Origin: Paludibacteraceae bacterium | GTDB lineage: Bacteria > Bacteroidota > Bacteroidia > Bacteroidales > Paludibacteraceae | Direction of reading: 5' to 3' | DNA length: 36,848 bases | NCBI GenBank assembly: GCA_016938015.1 | Contig: JAFGVL010000082.1 | Coordinates: 1-36,848 of the forward strand | Shown: positions 1 to 9,322 of the stretch, piece by piece | How the letters are laid out: each line of letters opens with the position of its first letter | Numbering within the stretch: position 1 is the first letter of the stretch | Program-made: the position numbers and the translations under genes | Notes under the pieces: model-generated | Told to the model about the DNA's origin: nothing | Seen by the model: the letters and a program-made list of their open reading frames with translations, nothing else | The model's database searches: none

Positions 1-342
1 AAGATAACTAGATTTATTATAAAAGAATCGTTTCTCTTCTATACTACATCTTTTTGTTGTTCCAATTTTTTACAAAGATCGCTCTTGTTATTTTTTTTGT
101 TGTAAAGTATTTGTTTTCACAAACTAATACTTCAAACTTATAAAATCAAATAATAACTCCTGTTCTAAAGGTTTTCCTGTCTCTTTTGACAAGTGATATT
201 TTCAAAACGGACTGCAAAGATAGAGAGTTATTTTTTATTAGCAAGCACCAAGGCAACAATTTTTCATTATTTTTTTCATCTTTTTTTTTAAAGCCTAGTT
301 TTCAGTTATTTATAAAGCAAAAAAAAATAATAAAAAATTGCG
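1..342. other. Non-coding, AT-rich left edge
   Basis: I see no convincing gene here. The stretch is rich in T and A runs and holds only a short shadow reading frame. The one recognisable signal is a promoter-like element on the minus strand at 215-244, described separately. A small stem (CGCT/AGCG) overlapping the prfB stop and followed by a T-rich run on the minus strand could help end prfB transcription, but it is weak. Confidence 0.5.
215..244 (-). promoter_or_regulatory. Promoter-like element pointing off the left edge
   Basis: On the minus strand TATCTTTG (215-222) fits the Bacteroidota -7 box TAnnTTTG, and a TTG (242-244) lies 19 bases upstream. It would drive transcription leftward, toward a gene beyond position 1. 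No reading frame starts in the roughly 214 bases downstream, so the leader would be long. This is a pattern match only. Confidence 0.3.
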
Positions 343-1450
343 CTATTGAGCGTATGTCATTAGGTATGCTTTAATAAAAGGGTCAATTTCGCCTTCCATT
401 ACTGCTTGAACATTGGAAGTTTGATAATCTGTTCGATGATCTTTTACCCGTTTATCGTCGAAAACATAGCTGCGAATTTGCGAACCCCATTCTATTTTTT
501 TCTTTCCGGCTTCTATTTGCTGTTGAGCAGCTCTTCTTTTTTCCAACTCCATTTCGTACAATTGAGATTTAAGCAAGCGCATAGCATTATCTTTATTTCC
601 AAATTGCGAACGACTTTCGGTATTTTCAATAGCGATCTCCTTTTCTTCTCCGGTTAACTCATCTTTATAGCGATACCGTAAACGCACTCCTGTTTCCACT
701 TTATTTACATTTTGCCCACCGGCTCCCGATGAGCGAAAAGTTTCCCAGGTAATATCTGCCGGATTTATTTCTATATCAATAGTGTCGTCGACAAGAGGCA
801 CAACATATACTGAGGAGAAGGAGGTCATTCGTTTACCTTGAGCATTAAAAGGTGACACTCTGACCAAACGATGAACCCCGTTTTCACTTTTTAAATAGCC
901 AAAAGCCATATCGCCTTCTACTTGTAGAGTTACGGTTTTAATTCCGGCCTCATCGCCATCTTGCCAATTAACAATTTCTACCTTGTATCCTTTAGAGTCG
1001 CACCAGCGTTGGTACATACGGCAAAGCATAGATGCCCAATCTTGACTTTCGGTACCACCAGCACCGGCAACTATTTTAAGCACTGCCCCAAAATGGTCTT
1101 CTTCTTGACGAAGCATATTTTGCAACTCTAAATTTTCTATCAACTGTAATGCTTGATTGTAAGCAACATCCAGTTCTTCTTCTGTAATAGCAGCTTCTTT
1201 GTAAAAATCCCAAGCCAAAGAAAGCTCATCTACAGCAATTTTTATTTCCTGATAGCCATCCACCCATTTTTTTATGGATTTTATTTTACGCATTTGCTCT
1301 TCTGCTTTTTTGGAATCATTCCAAAAATCGGGAGCATGCGTTCTTAATTCCTCTTCTTCTACTTCAATTAGCTTTGCATCAATGTCAAAGATACCTCCTC
1401 AACGCTAACTCACGTTCTTGAATGTCTTTAAGGGATTCAATTGTTATCAT
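343..1450 (-). CDS. prfB: Peptide chain release factor 2 (programmed +1 frameshift)
   Basis: RF2 recognises UAA and UGA stop codons and triggers peptide release. The gene begins with ATG at 1450 (MITIESLKDIQ...), reads 21 codons to an in-frame TGA at 1385-1387, and continues in the +1 frame as DIDAKLIEVE. The slip site CTTTGAC is preceded by TAT and an internal Shine-Dalgarno AGGAGG (1394-1399), the classical autoregulatory arrangement in which scarce RF2 favours the shift. The full product is about 368 residues, the usual RF2 length. The stop-recognition tripeptide SPF is at about 199-201 and the catalytic GGQ at about 244-246. An annotation beginning at 1293 would miss the first 52 residues. 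Confidence 0.97.
1385..1399 (-). promoter_or_regulatory. prfB: RF2 programmed frameshift signal
   Basis: Read on the minus strand this is AGGAGG-TAT-CTT-TGA-C. The ribosome pauses at TGA when RF2 is low. The Shine-Dalgarno element three bases before CTT pulls the ribosome forward one base. The spacing matches the well-studied E. coli element. Confidence 0.95.
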
Positions 1451-1472
1451 TTTCTTAATTTAATATGGGGTG

Positions 1473-1501
1473 CAAAGGTAGATAAAAAAAAGAGAGAACA
1501 A
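1473..1501 (-). promoter_or_regulatory. Putative prfB promoter
   Basis: TACCTTTG (1473-1480, minus strand) matches TAnnTTTG. A TTG (1499-1501) lies 18 bases upstream. The -7 box is 22 bases before the prfB ATG. The TTG falls inside the loop of the upstream terminator hairpin. Confidence 0.5.
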
Positions 1502-1514
1502 CATTGCCTCTCTT
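1484..1514 (-). terminator. Intrinsic terminator after the acyl-CoA ligase gene
   Basis: On the minus strand AAGAGAG and CTCTCTT form a 7-bp stem with an 11-base loop and a run of T. It lies 26 bases after the acyl-CoA ligase stop and just before the prfB promoter. The stem is short, so strength is uncertain. Confidence 0.5.
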
Positions 1515-1539
1515 AATAAAACAGTTGTGTTTATAGTAT

Positions 1540-3345
1540 TTATCCTTCGTTATACATTCTATCAATTGCTTTTTTATATTTATGAAGGATAACCGATCGA
1601 CGTAGTTTGAGTGTATTTGTAAGTTCGCCCGATTCAATGGTAAAACCATTGGCTATAAGAATAAATTTTTTAATCTTCTCGAAACCGGCCATTCCTTCCT
1701 GAAGCTTACTTATTCTATCGGTAATAAATTGAATAATTCTTTTATCCTTTAACAAACCATCAATAGTTTCATAGTCTATTTCCTCTTTTTTGGCATATTT
1801 TTTCAGTTCCAACATATCGGGAACAATTATTGCCGACACAAAATTACGCTGATCGCCTATTACAGCTACTTGATCGATATATTTATCAATAACTAAAAGA
1901 GTTTCAATATGCTGAGGAGCAATGTATTTCCCGTTGGATGTTTTAAACAAATCTTTTATCCTTTCAGTAAGAATGATATCGTTATTTTCTATAAAACCGG
2001 CATCACCTGTTTTAAAAAACCCATCGGGTGTAAAAGCCGCTGCAGTTAATTCGGGCTTGTTATAATAGCCTTTAAACACAGTTTTTCCTTTCACCAAAAT
2101 TTCATTTTCATCTCCAATTTTCACTTCTAAATGTGGCATTACAGTACCTACCGTTCCTATTTTATAGTTAGAGTAATTGAAACAAGCAACTGTGGCAGAA
2201 GTTTCCGTTAATCCGTATCCATACATTATTGGTATACCAATGCTCCTAAAAAAAATGTTTATATCATCAGACAAAGCAGCACCCGCTGTAGGCAAAAAAT
2301 TAGCATTTTCTACGCCCAATGTTTTTTTTACTTTTGAGAAAATTAATTTATCGGCAAGTATATAACTTAATTTTAAGCCTAAAGGAGGTGTTTTGCCCTC
2401 ACGCAGATAGTCGAGATTATACCTGCTGCCAACAGCTATAGCCCATGTTACAACTCCTTGCATAATAGGATTATATGCCTCAACCACTTCCAAAATGCCA
2501 TTGTAAGCTTTTTCCCAGAACCTAGGTACAGAGCACATAAGTGTTGGACGAACTTCTTTTAATGTTCGTTGGATATCTTGGGGGTTTAGGTTAATATAAA
2601 TTTCGACTCCTCTACTAAAGCAGTAATAACACCAAATACGCTCAAAAACATGCGATATGGGCAAAAATGCAATGGATTTATCCTTATCGGATATGGTTGT
2701 TAATCGCAAATCATGAATACGCATTGCCTCGTTATAACTTTCGTGTATAAGCATTACCCCTTTGGAATCTCCGGTGGTACCTGAGGTGTACATGATTGTT
2801 GCCAAATCGTCGAGCGTGGCTTCTTGCTGTAGCTTTTCAACTTCTTGGTTGGCAGATGATTGTTTCCCTTTCTGTAAAAAATCCCTGTAAAAAACAGTAG
2901 AAGCCTCGCCATGAGTATTTACAGAAGAATCGAACACCACCAGTTGCTTAATTGTGTCAGTTTCTTGCATCACTTCGTAAGCAATATTATATTGTGTTTG
3001 ATCGCCAACAAAAAGTAATGAAATAGCGGCATCTTGCACCATATATGCTACCTGACTTTTACTGCTAGTTGCAAACATCGGTACGGTAACTGCTCTAAGC
3101 GCATAAGCGGCAAAATCAACAATAAAAGATTCCGGTCTGTTTTGTGAAAAAATTGCTAATGTGTTTTGTTGTTTAATACCAAGCTCGAACAAGGCTTTAG
3201 CAACAGATTTGATATCTGAAGCAAATTGATTCCAGCTTATCCCAATCCAAGATGCTTTACTATCATCACGATAATACATAGCATTTTTATTACCATATTT
3301 TTTTGCTTGGGCAAATACCATTTGCGAGTAATGCGGATAATTCAT
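1540..3345 (-). CDS. Long-chain fatty acid--CoA ligase (AMP-forming)
   Basis: This 601-residue member of the adenylate-forming enzyme family should activate long-chain fatty acids to acyl-CoA through an acyl-AMP intermediate. The AMP-binding loop YTSGTTGDSKG is at 186-196, YGYGLTET at 375-382, the FKTGD motif at 444-448 and the hinge/lysine region ERIKDLFKTSNGKYI at 461-475. Length and motifs fit the FadD15/long-chain acyl-CoA synthetase type, which is usually near 600 residues and membrane-associated. It lies downstream of acpP-fabF-rnc on the same strand with a 73-base gap, so it may be co-transcribed with fatty acid synthesis genes. The exact chain-length preference cannot be read from sequence. 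Confidence 0.9.
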   Translation of the reverse strand: MNYPHYSQMVFAQAKKYGNKNAMYYRDDSKASWIGISWNQFASDIKSVAKALFELGIKQQNTLAIFSQNRPESFIVDFAAYALRAVTVPMFATSSKSQVAYMVQDAAISLLFVGDQTQYNIAYEVMQETDTIKQLVVFDSSVNTHGEASTVFYRDFLQKGKQSSANQEVEKLQQEATLDDLATIMYTSGTTGDSKGVMLIHESYNEAMRIHDLRLTTISDKDKSIAFLPISHVFERIWCYYCFSRGVEIYINLNPQDIQRTLKEVRPTLMCSVPRFWEKAYNGILEVVEAYNPIMQGVVTWAIAVGSRYNLDYLREGKTPPLGLKLSYILADKLIFSKVKKTLGVENANFLPTAGAALSDDINIFFRSIGIPIMYGYGLTETSATVACFNYSNYKIGTVGTVMPHLEVKIGDENEILVKGKTVFKGYYNKPELTAAAFTPDGFFKTGDAGFIENNDIILTERIKDLFKTSNGKYIAPQHIETLLVIDKYIDQVAVIGDQRNFVSAIIVPDMLELKKYAKKEEIDYETIDGLLKDKRIIQFITDRISKLQEGMAGFEKIKKFILIANGFTIESGELTNTLKLRRSVILHKYKKAIDRMYNEG

Positions 3346-3418
3346 CTGTATATGTTTTAATAATTATTGCCGTAGTTATTAAACGTAGTTTTTATCGAAA
3401 AAGTTTAAAACAAAAAAA

Positions 3419-4198
3419 TTATACGTTTCCAACAGGGTTGAAAGTTGATTTTTCTTCCCAAAAATTAGGTTTTTCTTTGATATTTTTCAAAGCAATTTTT
3501 GAAGCTTTTTGTTGCGATTCTTTTTTAGAATTGCCAACACCAACCCCTGCATATTCATTATTAATCAAAATTTTTGTTTGAAAAACAGGACTGTTATCGT
3601 GTGTAATATACTCCTCAATTATTTCGAATACAACTTCCACTTTATGTTTCTGACCCCATTCAATTAGTTTTGACTTAAAATTTACTTCTTTAAACGCAAT
3701 TTTATTAAGGTCGACATAGTTGTTTAATACTTTATTAAGTATAAACTGCCGGCATTTTGCAAATCCTTGATCTAAATAGATAGCTCCTATTAACGCTTCA
3801 AAAGCATTTCCGTACATATTTTGAGTATGGTCGGAGGTTTTGGCGGCAGATTGTATAAGTTTATCGAGCCCTAATTGAATGGCAATATGGTTTAATGATT
3901 CACGCTGAACTATTTTAGAACGAGTGTTTGTAAGAAAGCCTTCACGTTTAATTGAAAAACGAGAATAAATAACATCGCTAATAATTGCTCCTAAAATAGC
4001 ATCTCCTAAAAATTCTAATCGTTCGTTATTAACAGAATGACCATCACTACTCTTAATAGCGGTTGATTTATGTAAAAGCGCCAGTTTGTAAAGTTCAATA
4101 TTTCGAGGATAAAAACCAAGTATTTTGTAGAATAACAAATAAGGCTCCTTACGAAAATTCGCAAAGAGCCTTATTTGTTGTTGAAAATAGTTAATCAC
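3419..4198 (-). CDS. rnc: Ribonuclease III
   Basis: RNase III cleaves double-stranded RNA, including rRNA precursors. The family signature NERLEFLGDAILG is at 58-70, and a second catalytic acidic residue is E134 in FEALIGAIYLDQG. A C-terminal double-stranded RNA binding domain runs from about 171 to 240, ending in KKESQQKASKIAL. The protein has 259 residues, with a short N-terminal extension compared with E. coli and a C-terminal tail after the RNA-binding domain. The start lies 3 bases after the fabF stop, so translation is probably coupled. The order acpP-fabF-rnc is conserved widely in bacteria. Confidence 0.96.
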   Translation of the reverse strand: MINYFQQQIRLFANFRKEPYLLFYKILGFYPRNIELYKLALLHKSTAIKSSDGHSVNNERLEFLGDAILGAIISDVIYSRFSIKREGFLTNTRSKIVQRESLNHIAIQLGLDKLIQSAAKTSDHTQNMYGNAFEALIGAIYLDQGFAKCRQFILNKVLNNYVDLNKIAFKEVNFKSKLIEWGQKHKVEVVFEIIEEYITHDNSPVFQTKILINNEYAGVGVGNSKKESQQKASKIALKNIKEKPNFWEEKSTFNPVGNV

Positions 4199-4201
4199 TT
4201 T

Positions 4202-5467
4202 TTATTTGACAAACTTTTTAAAAATTACACTCGCATTATGACCACCAAAGCCAAATGTATTAGATAAAGCGACATTAACGGTACGTTCTTGTGCTTTATT
4301 AAAAGTGAAGTTTAATTTATAATCAATTTCTTCGTCTTCATCTCCAAGTTCGTGGTTTATAGTTGGAGGAACAATACCATTTTTAATGGCTAATACAGAA
4401 GCAACTCCTTCTATAGCACCTGCAGCACCAAGAAGATGACCGGTCATTGATTTAGTAGAACTAATATTTAAATTATACGCATGTTCTCCAAAAACTTCTT
4501 TAATAGCTTTTGCTTCTGAAATATCTCCTACAGGAGTAGCTGTACCGTGAACATTAATATAATCAACGTCTTCCGGTTGTAAGCCGGCATCTTTCAATGC
4601 TCTTTTCATTACCAATTTAGCTCCTAAACCTTCAGGGTGAGTTGCCGATAAATGATAAGCATCGGCAGACATACCACCACCAACAACCTCACATAAAATG
4701 GTTGCTCCTCTTGCCAATGCATGATCAAGTTCTTCGAGCACTAAACAAGCAGCACCTTCACCCATCACAAAACCGTCTCTAGATTTACTAAACGGACGAG
4801 AAGCTTTTATAAAATCATCATTACGTGTAGAAATTGCCGTCATAGAGTTAAAACCACCTACTCCACCAGCAGAAACAGCTGCTTCCGCACCACCGGCAAT
4901 CATCATATTAGCTTGCCCTAAACGAATATGCGTAAAAGCAGCAATAAGTGCATGTGTAGAAGAAGCACAAGCAGATACTGTTGCATAATTAGGACCCCTT
5001 AATCCATATTGGATAGAGATTTGTCCTGCAGCAATATCGGCAATCATTTTAGGAATAAAAAATGGATTAAATTTGGGTCCAATTTCTTTTCCTGTAAGCG
5101 CATAGTCAGTAATTTCTTTTTCAAAAGTTTCTATACCCCCAATACCGGCAGAAACAATTACCCCTATTTCATCTTTATCTACTTTTTCTAAATCAACAGC
5201 ACTATTCTCAATAGCTTCTTTGGCAGCAGCCAAAGCATATTGAGTGTATAAGTCCATCTTACGAGCTTCTTTTCGATCAAAATAGCTATTTGGATCAAAA
5301 TTTTTAACTTCGCAAGCAAATTTTGTTTTGAATAGTGACGCATCAAAATGAGTAATAGGTCCGGCTCCACTTACTCCTTTAATAAGATTATTCCAAAATG
5401 TTGGAACATCATTACCAAGAGGAGAAATGACACCCAGACCTGTTACTACTACTCTTTTTAATTCCAT
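4202..5467 (-). CDS. fabF: Beta-ketoacyl-ACP synthase II
   Basis: FabF condenses malonyl-ACP with a growing acyl-ACP in type II fatty acid synthesis. The Cys-His-His triad is visible: C167 in VSACASSTHA, H308 in VNVHGTAT and H344 in MTGHLLGAAG. The 421-residue length matches FabF. The gene lies 31 bases downstream of acpP, which encodes its substrate carrier, and just ahead of rnc. Nothing in it looks unusual. Confidence 0.97.
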   Translation of the reverse strand: MELKRVVVTGLGVISPLGNDVPTFWNNLIKGVSGAGPITHFDASLFKTKFACEVKNFDPNSYFDRKEARKMDLYTQYALAAAKEAIENSAVDLEKVDKDEIGVIVSAGIGGIETFEKEITDYALTGKEIGPKFNPFFIPKMIADIAAGQISIQYGLRGPNYATVSACASSTHALIAAFTHIRLGQANMMIAGGAEAAVSAGGVGGFNSMTAISTRNDDFIKASRPFSKSRDGFVMGEGAACLVLEELDHALARGATILCEVVGGGMSADAYHLSATHPEGLGAKLVMKRALKDAGLQPEDVDYINVHGTATPVGDISEAKAIKEVFGEHAYNLNISSTKSMTGHLLGAAGAIEGVASVLAIKNGIVPPTINHELGDEDEEIDYKLNFTFNKAQERTVNVALSNTFGFGGHNASVIFKKFVK

Positions 5468-5498
5468 AAATATAGAATATAAAGAAGTTTTTTAATAA

Positions 5499-5735
5499 TT
5501 ATTTTGTTACAGACTCAATATGAGAAATAGCTTCTCCTACAGTAGAAATTTTTTCTGCTTGATCATCAGGAATAGAAATACCGAATTCTTTTTCAAATTC
5601 CATGATTAATTCTACTGTATCCAATGAATCTGCTCCTAAGTCATTAGTAAAGCTAGCTTGTGGAGTAACTTCTGATTCTTCAACTCCTAATTTATCTACA
5701 ATAATAGCTTTTACTTTTGATGCAACGTCTGACAT
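5499..5735 (-). CDS. acpP: Acyl carrier protein
   Basis: This 78-residue acidic protein carries the growing fatty acid on a 4'-phosphopantetheine arm. The attachment serine is S37 in the [11 protein letters not shown] motif. It is the first gene of acpP-fabF-rnc and is transcribed divergently from purN, an arrangement familiar from Bacteroidota genomes. A possible -7 box (TTCCTTTG, 5781-5788, minus strand), one base off TAnnTTTG, lies 45 bases before the start, with a TTG 21 bases further upstream. Confidence 0.97.
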   Translation of the reverse strand: MSDVASKVKAIIVDKLGVEESEVTPQASFTNDLGADSLDTVELIMEFEKEFGISIPDDQAEKISTVGEAISHIESVTK

Positions 5736-5882
5736 AACTTTAATTTTTAGTTAATAAAATATTATTTTAAATTTGCGATGCAAAGGAATAAATTATTTAC
5801 GATAAAAAACAATTTTTTCACTATAAAAAGATTTAAAAGGAATATATTTTATCAACATAAACACTAAAAAAAACACTATAAA

Positions 5883-6473
5883 ATGTCTTTAAAAATTGCA
5901 ATATTTGCCTCAGGTTCAGGGAGTAATGCCGAGAACTTAATTCACTATTTTAAGCAATCGAAACATGTTAATATCGTGTTGATATTGTCCAATAAACCGG
6001 ATGCATTTGTACATAAACGGGCAAAAAAATTACACATCCCGTCAATAAGTTTTACCAAAAATCAATTTTCTGAATCCGATTATATCTTAAAGCTCTTACA
6101 AGAAAAAAAAATTGACCTAATTATTTTAGCAGGATTTTTGCTTAAAGTTCCGACCAATTTAATACATGCCTATCCCAACAGAATTATTAATATTCATCCA
6201 GCTTTATTACCCAAATATGGAGGGAAAGGCATGTACGGACAATATGTGCATGAAGCGGTAGTGGCACATAACGAAAAAGAAACCGGTATTACCATTCATT
6301 ATGTAAACGAACATTACGACGAAGGTACAATAATTTTTCAAGCCAAATGTGCCGTTTTACCAACAGACACCGCCGATGATGTGGCGAAACGAGTACATCA
6401 ATTAGAATATGAGCACTTTCCGAAAGTAGTTGAAAAATTTATACAAGAAAAACTAAATAACAAAAATCCTTAA
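5883..6473 (+). CDS. purN: Phosphoribosylglycinamide formyltransferase
   Basis: PurN transfers a formyl group from 10-formyltetrahydrofolate to GAR in purine synthesis. The N-terminal phosphate-binding GSGSN is at 11-15. The catalytic N103-H105 lie in IINIHPALLPKYGGKGMYG, and D146 lies in HYDEGTI. At 196 residues it is the usual length. The following OmpA-like gene starts 14 bases after its stop, so the plus-strand block 5883-9544 may be one transcript, though the functions are unrelated. A TAAATTTG at 5768-5775 could be its -7 box but has no matching -33 element. Confidence 0.95.
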   Translation: MSLKIAIFASGSGSNAENLIHYFKQSKHVNIVLILSNKPDAFVHKRAKKLHIPSISFTKNQFSESDYILKLLQEKKIDLIILAGFLLKVPTNLIHAYPNRIINIHPALLPKYGGKGMYGQYVHEAVVAHNEKETGITIHYVNEHYDEGTIIFQAKCAVLPTDTADDVAKRVHQLEYEHFPKVVEKFIQEKLNNKNP

Positions 6474-6487
6474 ATCTTATAGTACTC

Positions 6488-7762
6488 ATGAAAACAACAT
6501 TAATTACCTTATTCATTTTCTTATCCGGTTTTATTAGTGCCTATGCGCAAGAAGAAACGCCCGAAAAAAAAGCATTTAATGTACTCTCCATTCCCAACGG
6601 AGCTTATGTATTAAAAGCTCCTCCTACATTTAATACCGAAACTCAATCGGCAAATAAAATTTCAAAATGGTCAAAAGAAGCAATTATTGACGGTTCAAAC
6701 GAAAAAGGATGGGGTAGTGCCGAAGAAAGCAGCTTCCCTTTCGAATTTATTTTTGAGCTTTCGGAAGAATGCTTGATAGAAAAATTCGGATTTAATAACG
6801 AGTGTGAAAAAACCTATCCGGGTATTTGTGCCAAAAAAATTAAAGTAGAAGTTTCTACTACAAGTGCCGCCGACGGATATAAAGTAGTTTTGGAAGATAA
6901 GCTGGAAGAGTTTGCTCCCACCAAGTATTTTGACATAAAACCTACACAAGCCCGATGGATAAAAGTTACAATCCTTTCTAATTACGGATTTAAGAAATTT
7001 ACAGAACTGATGGAAATAGAAGCTTGGGGGAGCTATGTAAACGACAATATGAAATCTATTGACCTTACAGGCGACTGGACTTCTACTTGGGGAACCGTAT
7101 CTATACGCCAAAAAGGCTCTTCTATAAAAGGATGCTACCAATACCGCAACGGCATTATTAAAAATGCCGGTATGGATAGACGAATTCTTAATTTTACTTG
7201 GGTAGAAGACGAAGGAAAAAACCCACAAGGAAAAGCCGTATTGGTAGTTAACGAAGAAGGAACCCGATTAAACGGGATTTGGTGTTATGGCGATGATTTA
7301 AACGAATATGGCACTTGGGTATTTAAACGCAAAGGAAAAAAACCAACACGTTGCTACGAAGTGGAAGAAGTAAAAGTTGATACTGTGAAACAACATCAAT
7401 TGAAAGATGAAATAGAAAGCAAAGGAAAACTTACCGTATACGGCATCAACTTCGAAACCAATTCGGCTACTATAAAAGCGGAATCTTATCCTACACTGGA
7501 CGAAATTTTCACCATGCTACAGGATAACTCTTCTATGAAACTTATTATTAACGGACATACCGACAATCAAGGTTCGGCAGAATACAATAAGAAATTATCG
7601 ACAAATCGATCAGAAAGCGTAAAAGGGTATTTGGTTACTAAAGGAATTGCTGCCGACAGACTTGAGGCCTTTGGGATGGGAGAAGAAGTGCCTATTGCCG
7701 ATAACGAAACCCAACTGGGTAGGGCTGCAAACCGTAGAGTAGAATTAGTACTAAAAAAATAA
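6488..7762 (+). CDS. OmpA-family envelope protein with discoidin-like and small beta domain
   Basis: The product (424 residues) begins with a signal peptide ending near AYA-QEE (residue 20). Residues about 60-185 resemble an F5/8-type (discoidin-like) beta-sandwich: a polar WSKEAIIDGS start, FEFIFEL, and a terminal ARWIKVTILSN...MEIEAWG pattern. Residues about 190-282 form a short beta-rich unit with paired G-x-W motifs (DLTGDWTSTWGTVSI... NGIWCYGDD). Residues about 315-424 are a C-terminal OmpA peptidoglycan-binding domain with NGHTDNQGS (355-363) and NRRVEL (415-420). I infer an outer-membrane or periplasmic protein anchored to peptidoglycan. The substrate of the discoidin-like part, if any, is unknown. 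Confidence 0.82.
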   Translation: MKTTLITLFIFLSGFISAYAQEETPEKKAFNVLSIPNGAYVLKAPPTFNTETQSANKISKWSKEAIIDGSNEKGWGSAEESSFPFEFIFELSEECLIEKFGFNNECEKTYPGICAKKIKVEVSTTSAADGYKVVLEDKLEEFAPTKYFDIKPTQARWIKVTILSNYGFKKFTELMEIEAWGSYVNDNMKSIDLTGDWTSTWGTVSIRQKGSSIKGCYQYRNGIIKNAGMDRRILNFTWVEDEGKNPQGKAVLVVNEEGTRLNGIWCYGDDLNEYGTWVFKRKGKKPTRCYEVEEVKVDTVKQHQLKDEIESKGKLTVYGINFETNSATIKAESYPTLDEIFTMLQDNSSMKLIINGHTDNQGSAEYNKKLSTNRSESVKGYLVTKGIAADRLEAFGMGEEVPIADNETQLGRAANRRVELVLKK

Positions 7763-7776
7763 TAACTACCACTTTA

Positions 7777-9123
7777 ATGCGAAAAATCACTCCCATAAAA
7801 AAAACAGCTGCCGATAAATGGATAATTGATCCTATTAGTAGGTTTATGAATAACAGCACCTCTAGTAGCATCGTACTTTTTTCGTCGGCTTTTATTGCCA
7901 TAATAATAGCAAATACAGCTTGGGGTGAGTCGTTTCATCATTTTTGGGAAACAAAACTTTCTATCGGCTTTGCCGGAAATGAAATTTCAAAAAGCTTACA
8001 CCACTGGATTAACGACGGATTAATGGCTGTTTTTTTCTTTGTTGTGGGCTTAGAACTAAAACGCGAAATAATAGCGGGCGAACTTCAAAACCCCAAGCAA
8101 GCACTTTTACCTATTATGGCAGCTATTGGTGGAATGGTTTTTCCGGCATTGATTTATTTTTTCTTTAATCCGAAAGGTGATACCTCGAGCGGATGGGGAA
8201 TTCCTATGGCTACGGATATTGCTTTTGCATTAGGAGTAGTGTATTTGTTAGGAAATAAAGTACCCTTGTCGCTCAAAGTATTTTTAACCGCATTGGCCAT
8301 TGTCGACGATTTGGGAGCCGTTTTAATCATCGCATTTTTTTACACCTCCGATATCAATTTTGTAAGTTTAGCTACCGGAGCCGGTTTTATGTTGGTGTTA
8401 ATTGCAGGGAATCTTATTGGCATTAGGCATCGTTTATTTTATGGCATTGTAGGCATTGGTGGTGTTTGGCTTGCATTTTTACTATCGGGTGTACATGCAA
8501 CGATTGCTGCGGTATTAATGGCAATGACTATACCTGCTACGGTTAAAGTAAGTGAGAATGAATACTTATCGGGTGTAAAAAAACTACTTGACGCTTTTAA
8601 AAAAGAGAACCCCAACAACAAACCCACCGTTACCGAAAACCAATTGCATATACTTGAAAATATACGCAGTTTTTCGAAAAAAGCCCTTACTCCGTTGCAG
8701 CTGTTGGAGCATAGTTTACATCCCTTTGTTGCTTTTGTGGTAATACCAATTTTTGCCTTGAGCAATGCAGGATTTGTTTTTTCGAACGATATTACTACTG
8801 CCATTCAACATCCTGTTTTTATAGGTACTTTTGTTGGATTGCTATTAGGGAAAGTAATTGGCGTATATGGTTTTACTTCGATATTGCTTCGATTTAAATT
8901 TGTTTCACTACCAAGCGGGATGAATAAAAAGCACTTGCTTGGTGCCGGCTTTTTAGCGGCAATTGGCTTTACTATGTCTTTATTTATTGCCGGACTGGCT
9001 TTTACAAGTAATAAAATGGTAGAAAGCGCAAAAATGGGAGCCATATTCTCTTCCCTAATAGCAAGTATTATCGGTTATGTAATTTTACAAAATGCCTATA
9101 AAAAAGATGGAAAAACAAAATAA
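7777..9123 (+). CDS. nhaA: Na+/H+ antiporter NhaA
   Basis: NhaA exchanges internal Na+ for external protons at the inner membrane and supports salt and pH tolerance. The ion-binding aspartates are D177-D178 in TALAIVDDLGAV, with D147 in the preceding MATDIAFALG. Multiple hydrophobic helices span the protein. At 448 residues it is longer than the 388-residue E. coli protein: it has an extended N-terminus and a hydrophilic insertion at about 260-305, rich in lysine and asparagine, as in many Bacteroidota NhaA proteins. The gene starts 14 bases after the OmpA-like gene. Confidence 0.95.
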   Translation: MRKITPIKKTAADKWIIDPISRFMNNSTSSSIVLFSSAFIAIIIANTAWGESFHHFWETKLSIGFAGNEISKSLHHWINDGLMAVFFFVVGLELKREIIAGELQNPKQALLPIMAAIGGMVFPALIYFFFNPKGDTSSGWGIPMATDIAFALGVVYLLGNKVPLSLKVFLTALAIVDDLGAVLIIAFFYTSDINFVSLATGAGFMLVLIAGNLIGIRHRLFYGIVGIGGVWLAFLLSGVHATIAAVLMAMTIPATVKVSENEYLSGVKKLLDAFKKENPNNKPTVTENQLHILENIRSFSKKALTPLQLLEHSLHPFVAFVVIPIFALSNAGFVFSNDITTAIQHPVFIGTFVGLLLGKVIGVYGFTSILLRFKFVSLPSGMNKKHLLGAGFLAAIGFTMSLFIAGLAFTSNKMVESAKMGAIFSSLIASIIGYVILQNAYKKDGKTK

Positions 9124-9322
9124 CCTAAGCGGAAATAACCGTAGCCACATACAGATAGGACAAACCGTACAAATTGTACTCAAAGCCCACCAGCGCACCG
9201 GCGAACTTACCGAAGGTATGGTTAGTAGAATACTAACCAAATCACCCAACCATCATCACGGCATTAAAGTTATGTTAGATACCGGAGAAGTTGGAAGAGT
9301 TAAATATATTTTGAATGAATGA
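9107..9322 (+). CDS. ywbE: YwbE family protein
   Basis: This is a 71-residue protein of the small YwbE/DUF2196 family, whose function is not established. The family core is present: an opening IQIGQTVQIVLKAHQRTG, the central LTKSPNHHHGIKV, and the closing GEVGRVKYIL. I prefer the ATG at 9107 (MEKQNNLSG), which overlaps the nhaA stop by 17 bases. The in-frame ATG at 9092 would add five residues. Its TGA stop overlaps the ATG of the next gene (ATGA at 9319-9322), which points to translational coupling. Confidence 0.85.
   Translation: MEKQNNLSGNNRSHIQIGQTVQIVLKAHQRTGELTEGMVSRILTKSPNHHHGIKVMLDTGEVGRVKYILNE

Noticed and set aside
6695-7228. 177-codon minus-strand frame inside the OmpA-like gene
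   Set aside because: It is a shadow of a gene with clear domains on the plus strand, and its translation shows no domain or signal.
8439-9044. Minus-strand frames inside nhaA
   Set aside because: They mirror the transmembrane codons of nhaA and have no independent support.
9092-9106. Upstream start for YwbE
   Set aside because: It would deepen the overlap with nhaA and adds residues not typical of the family.
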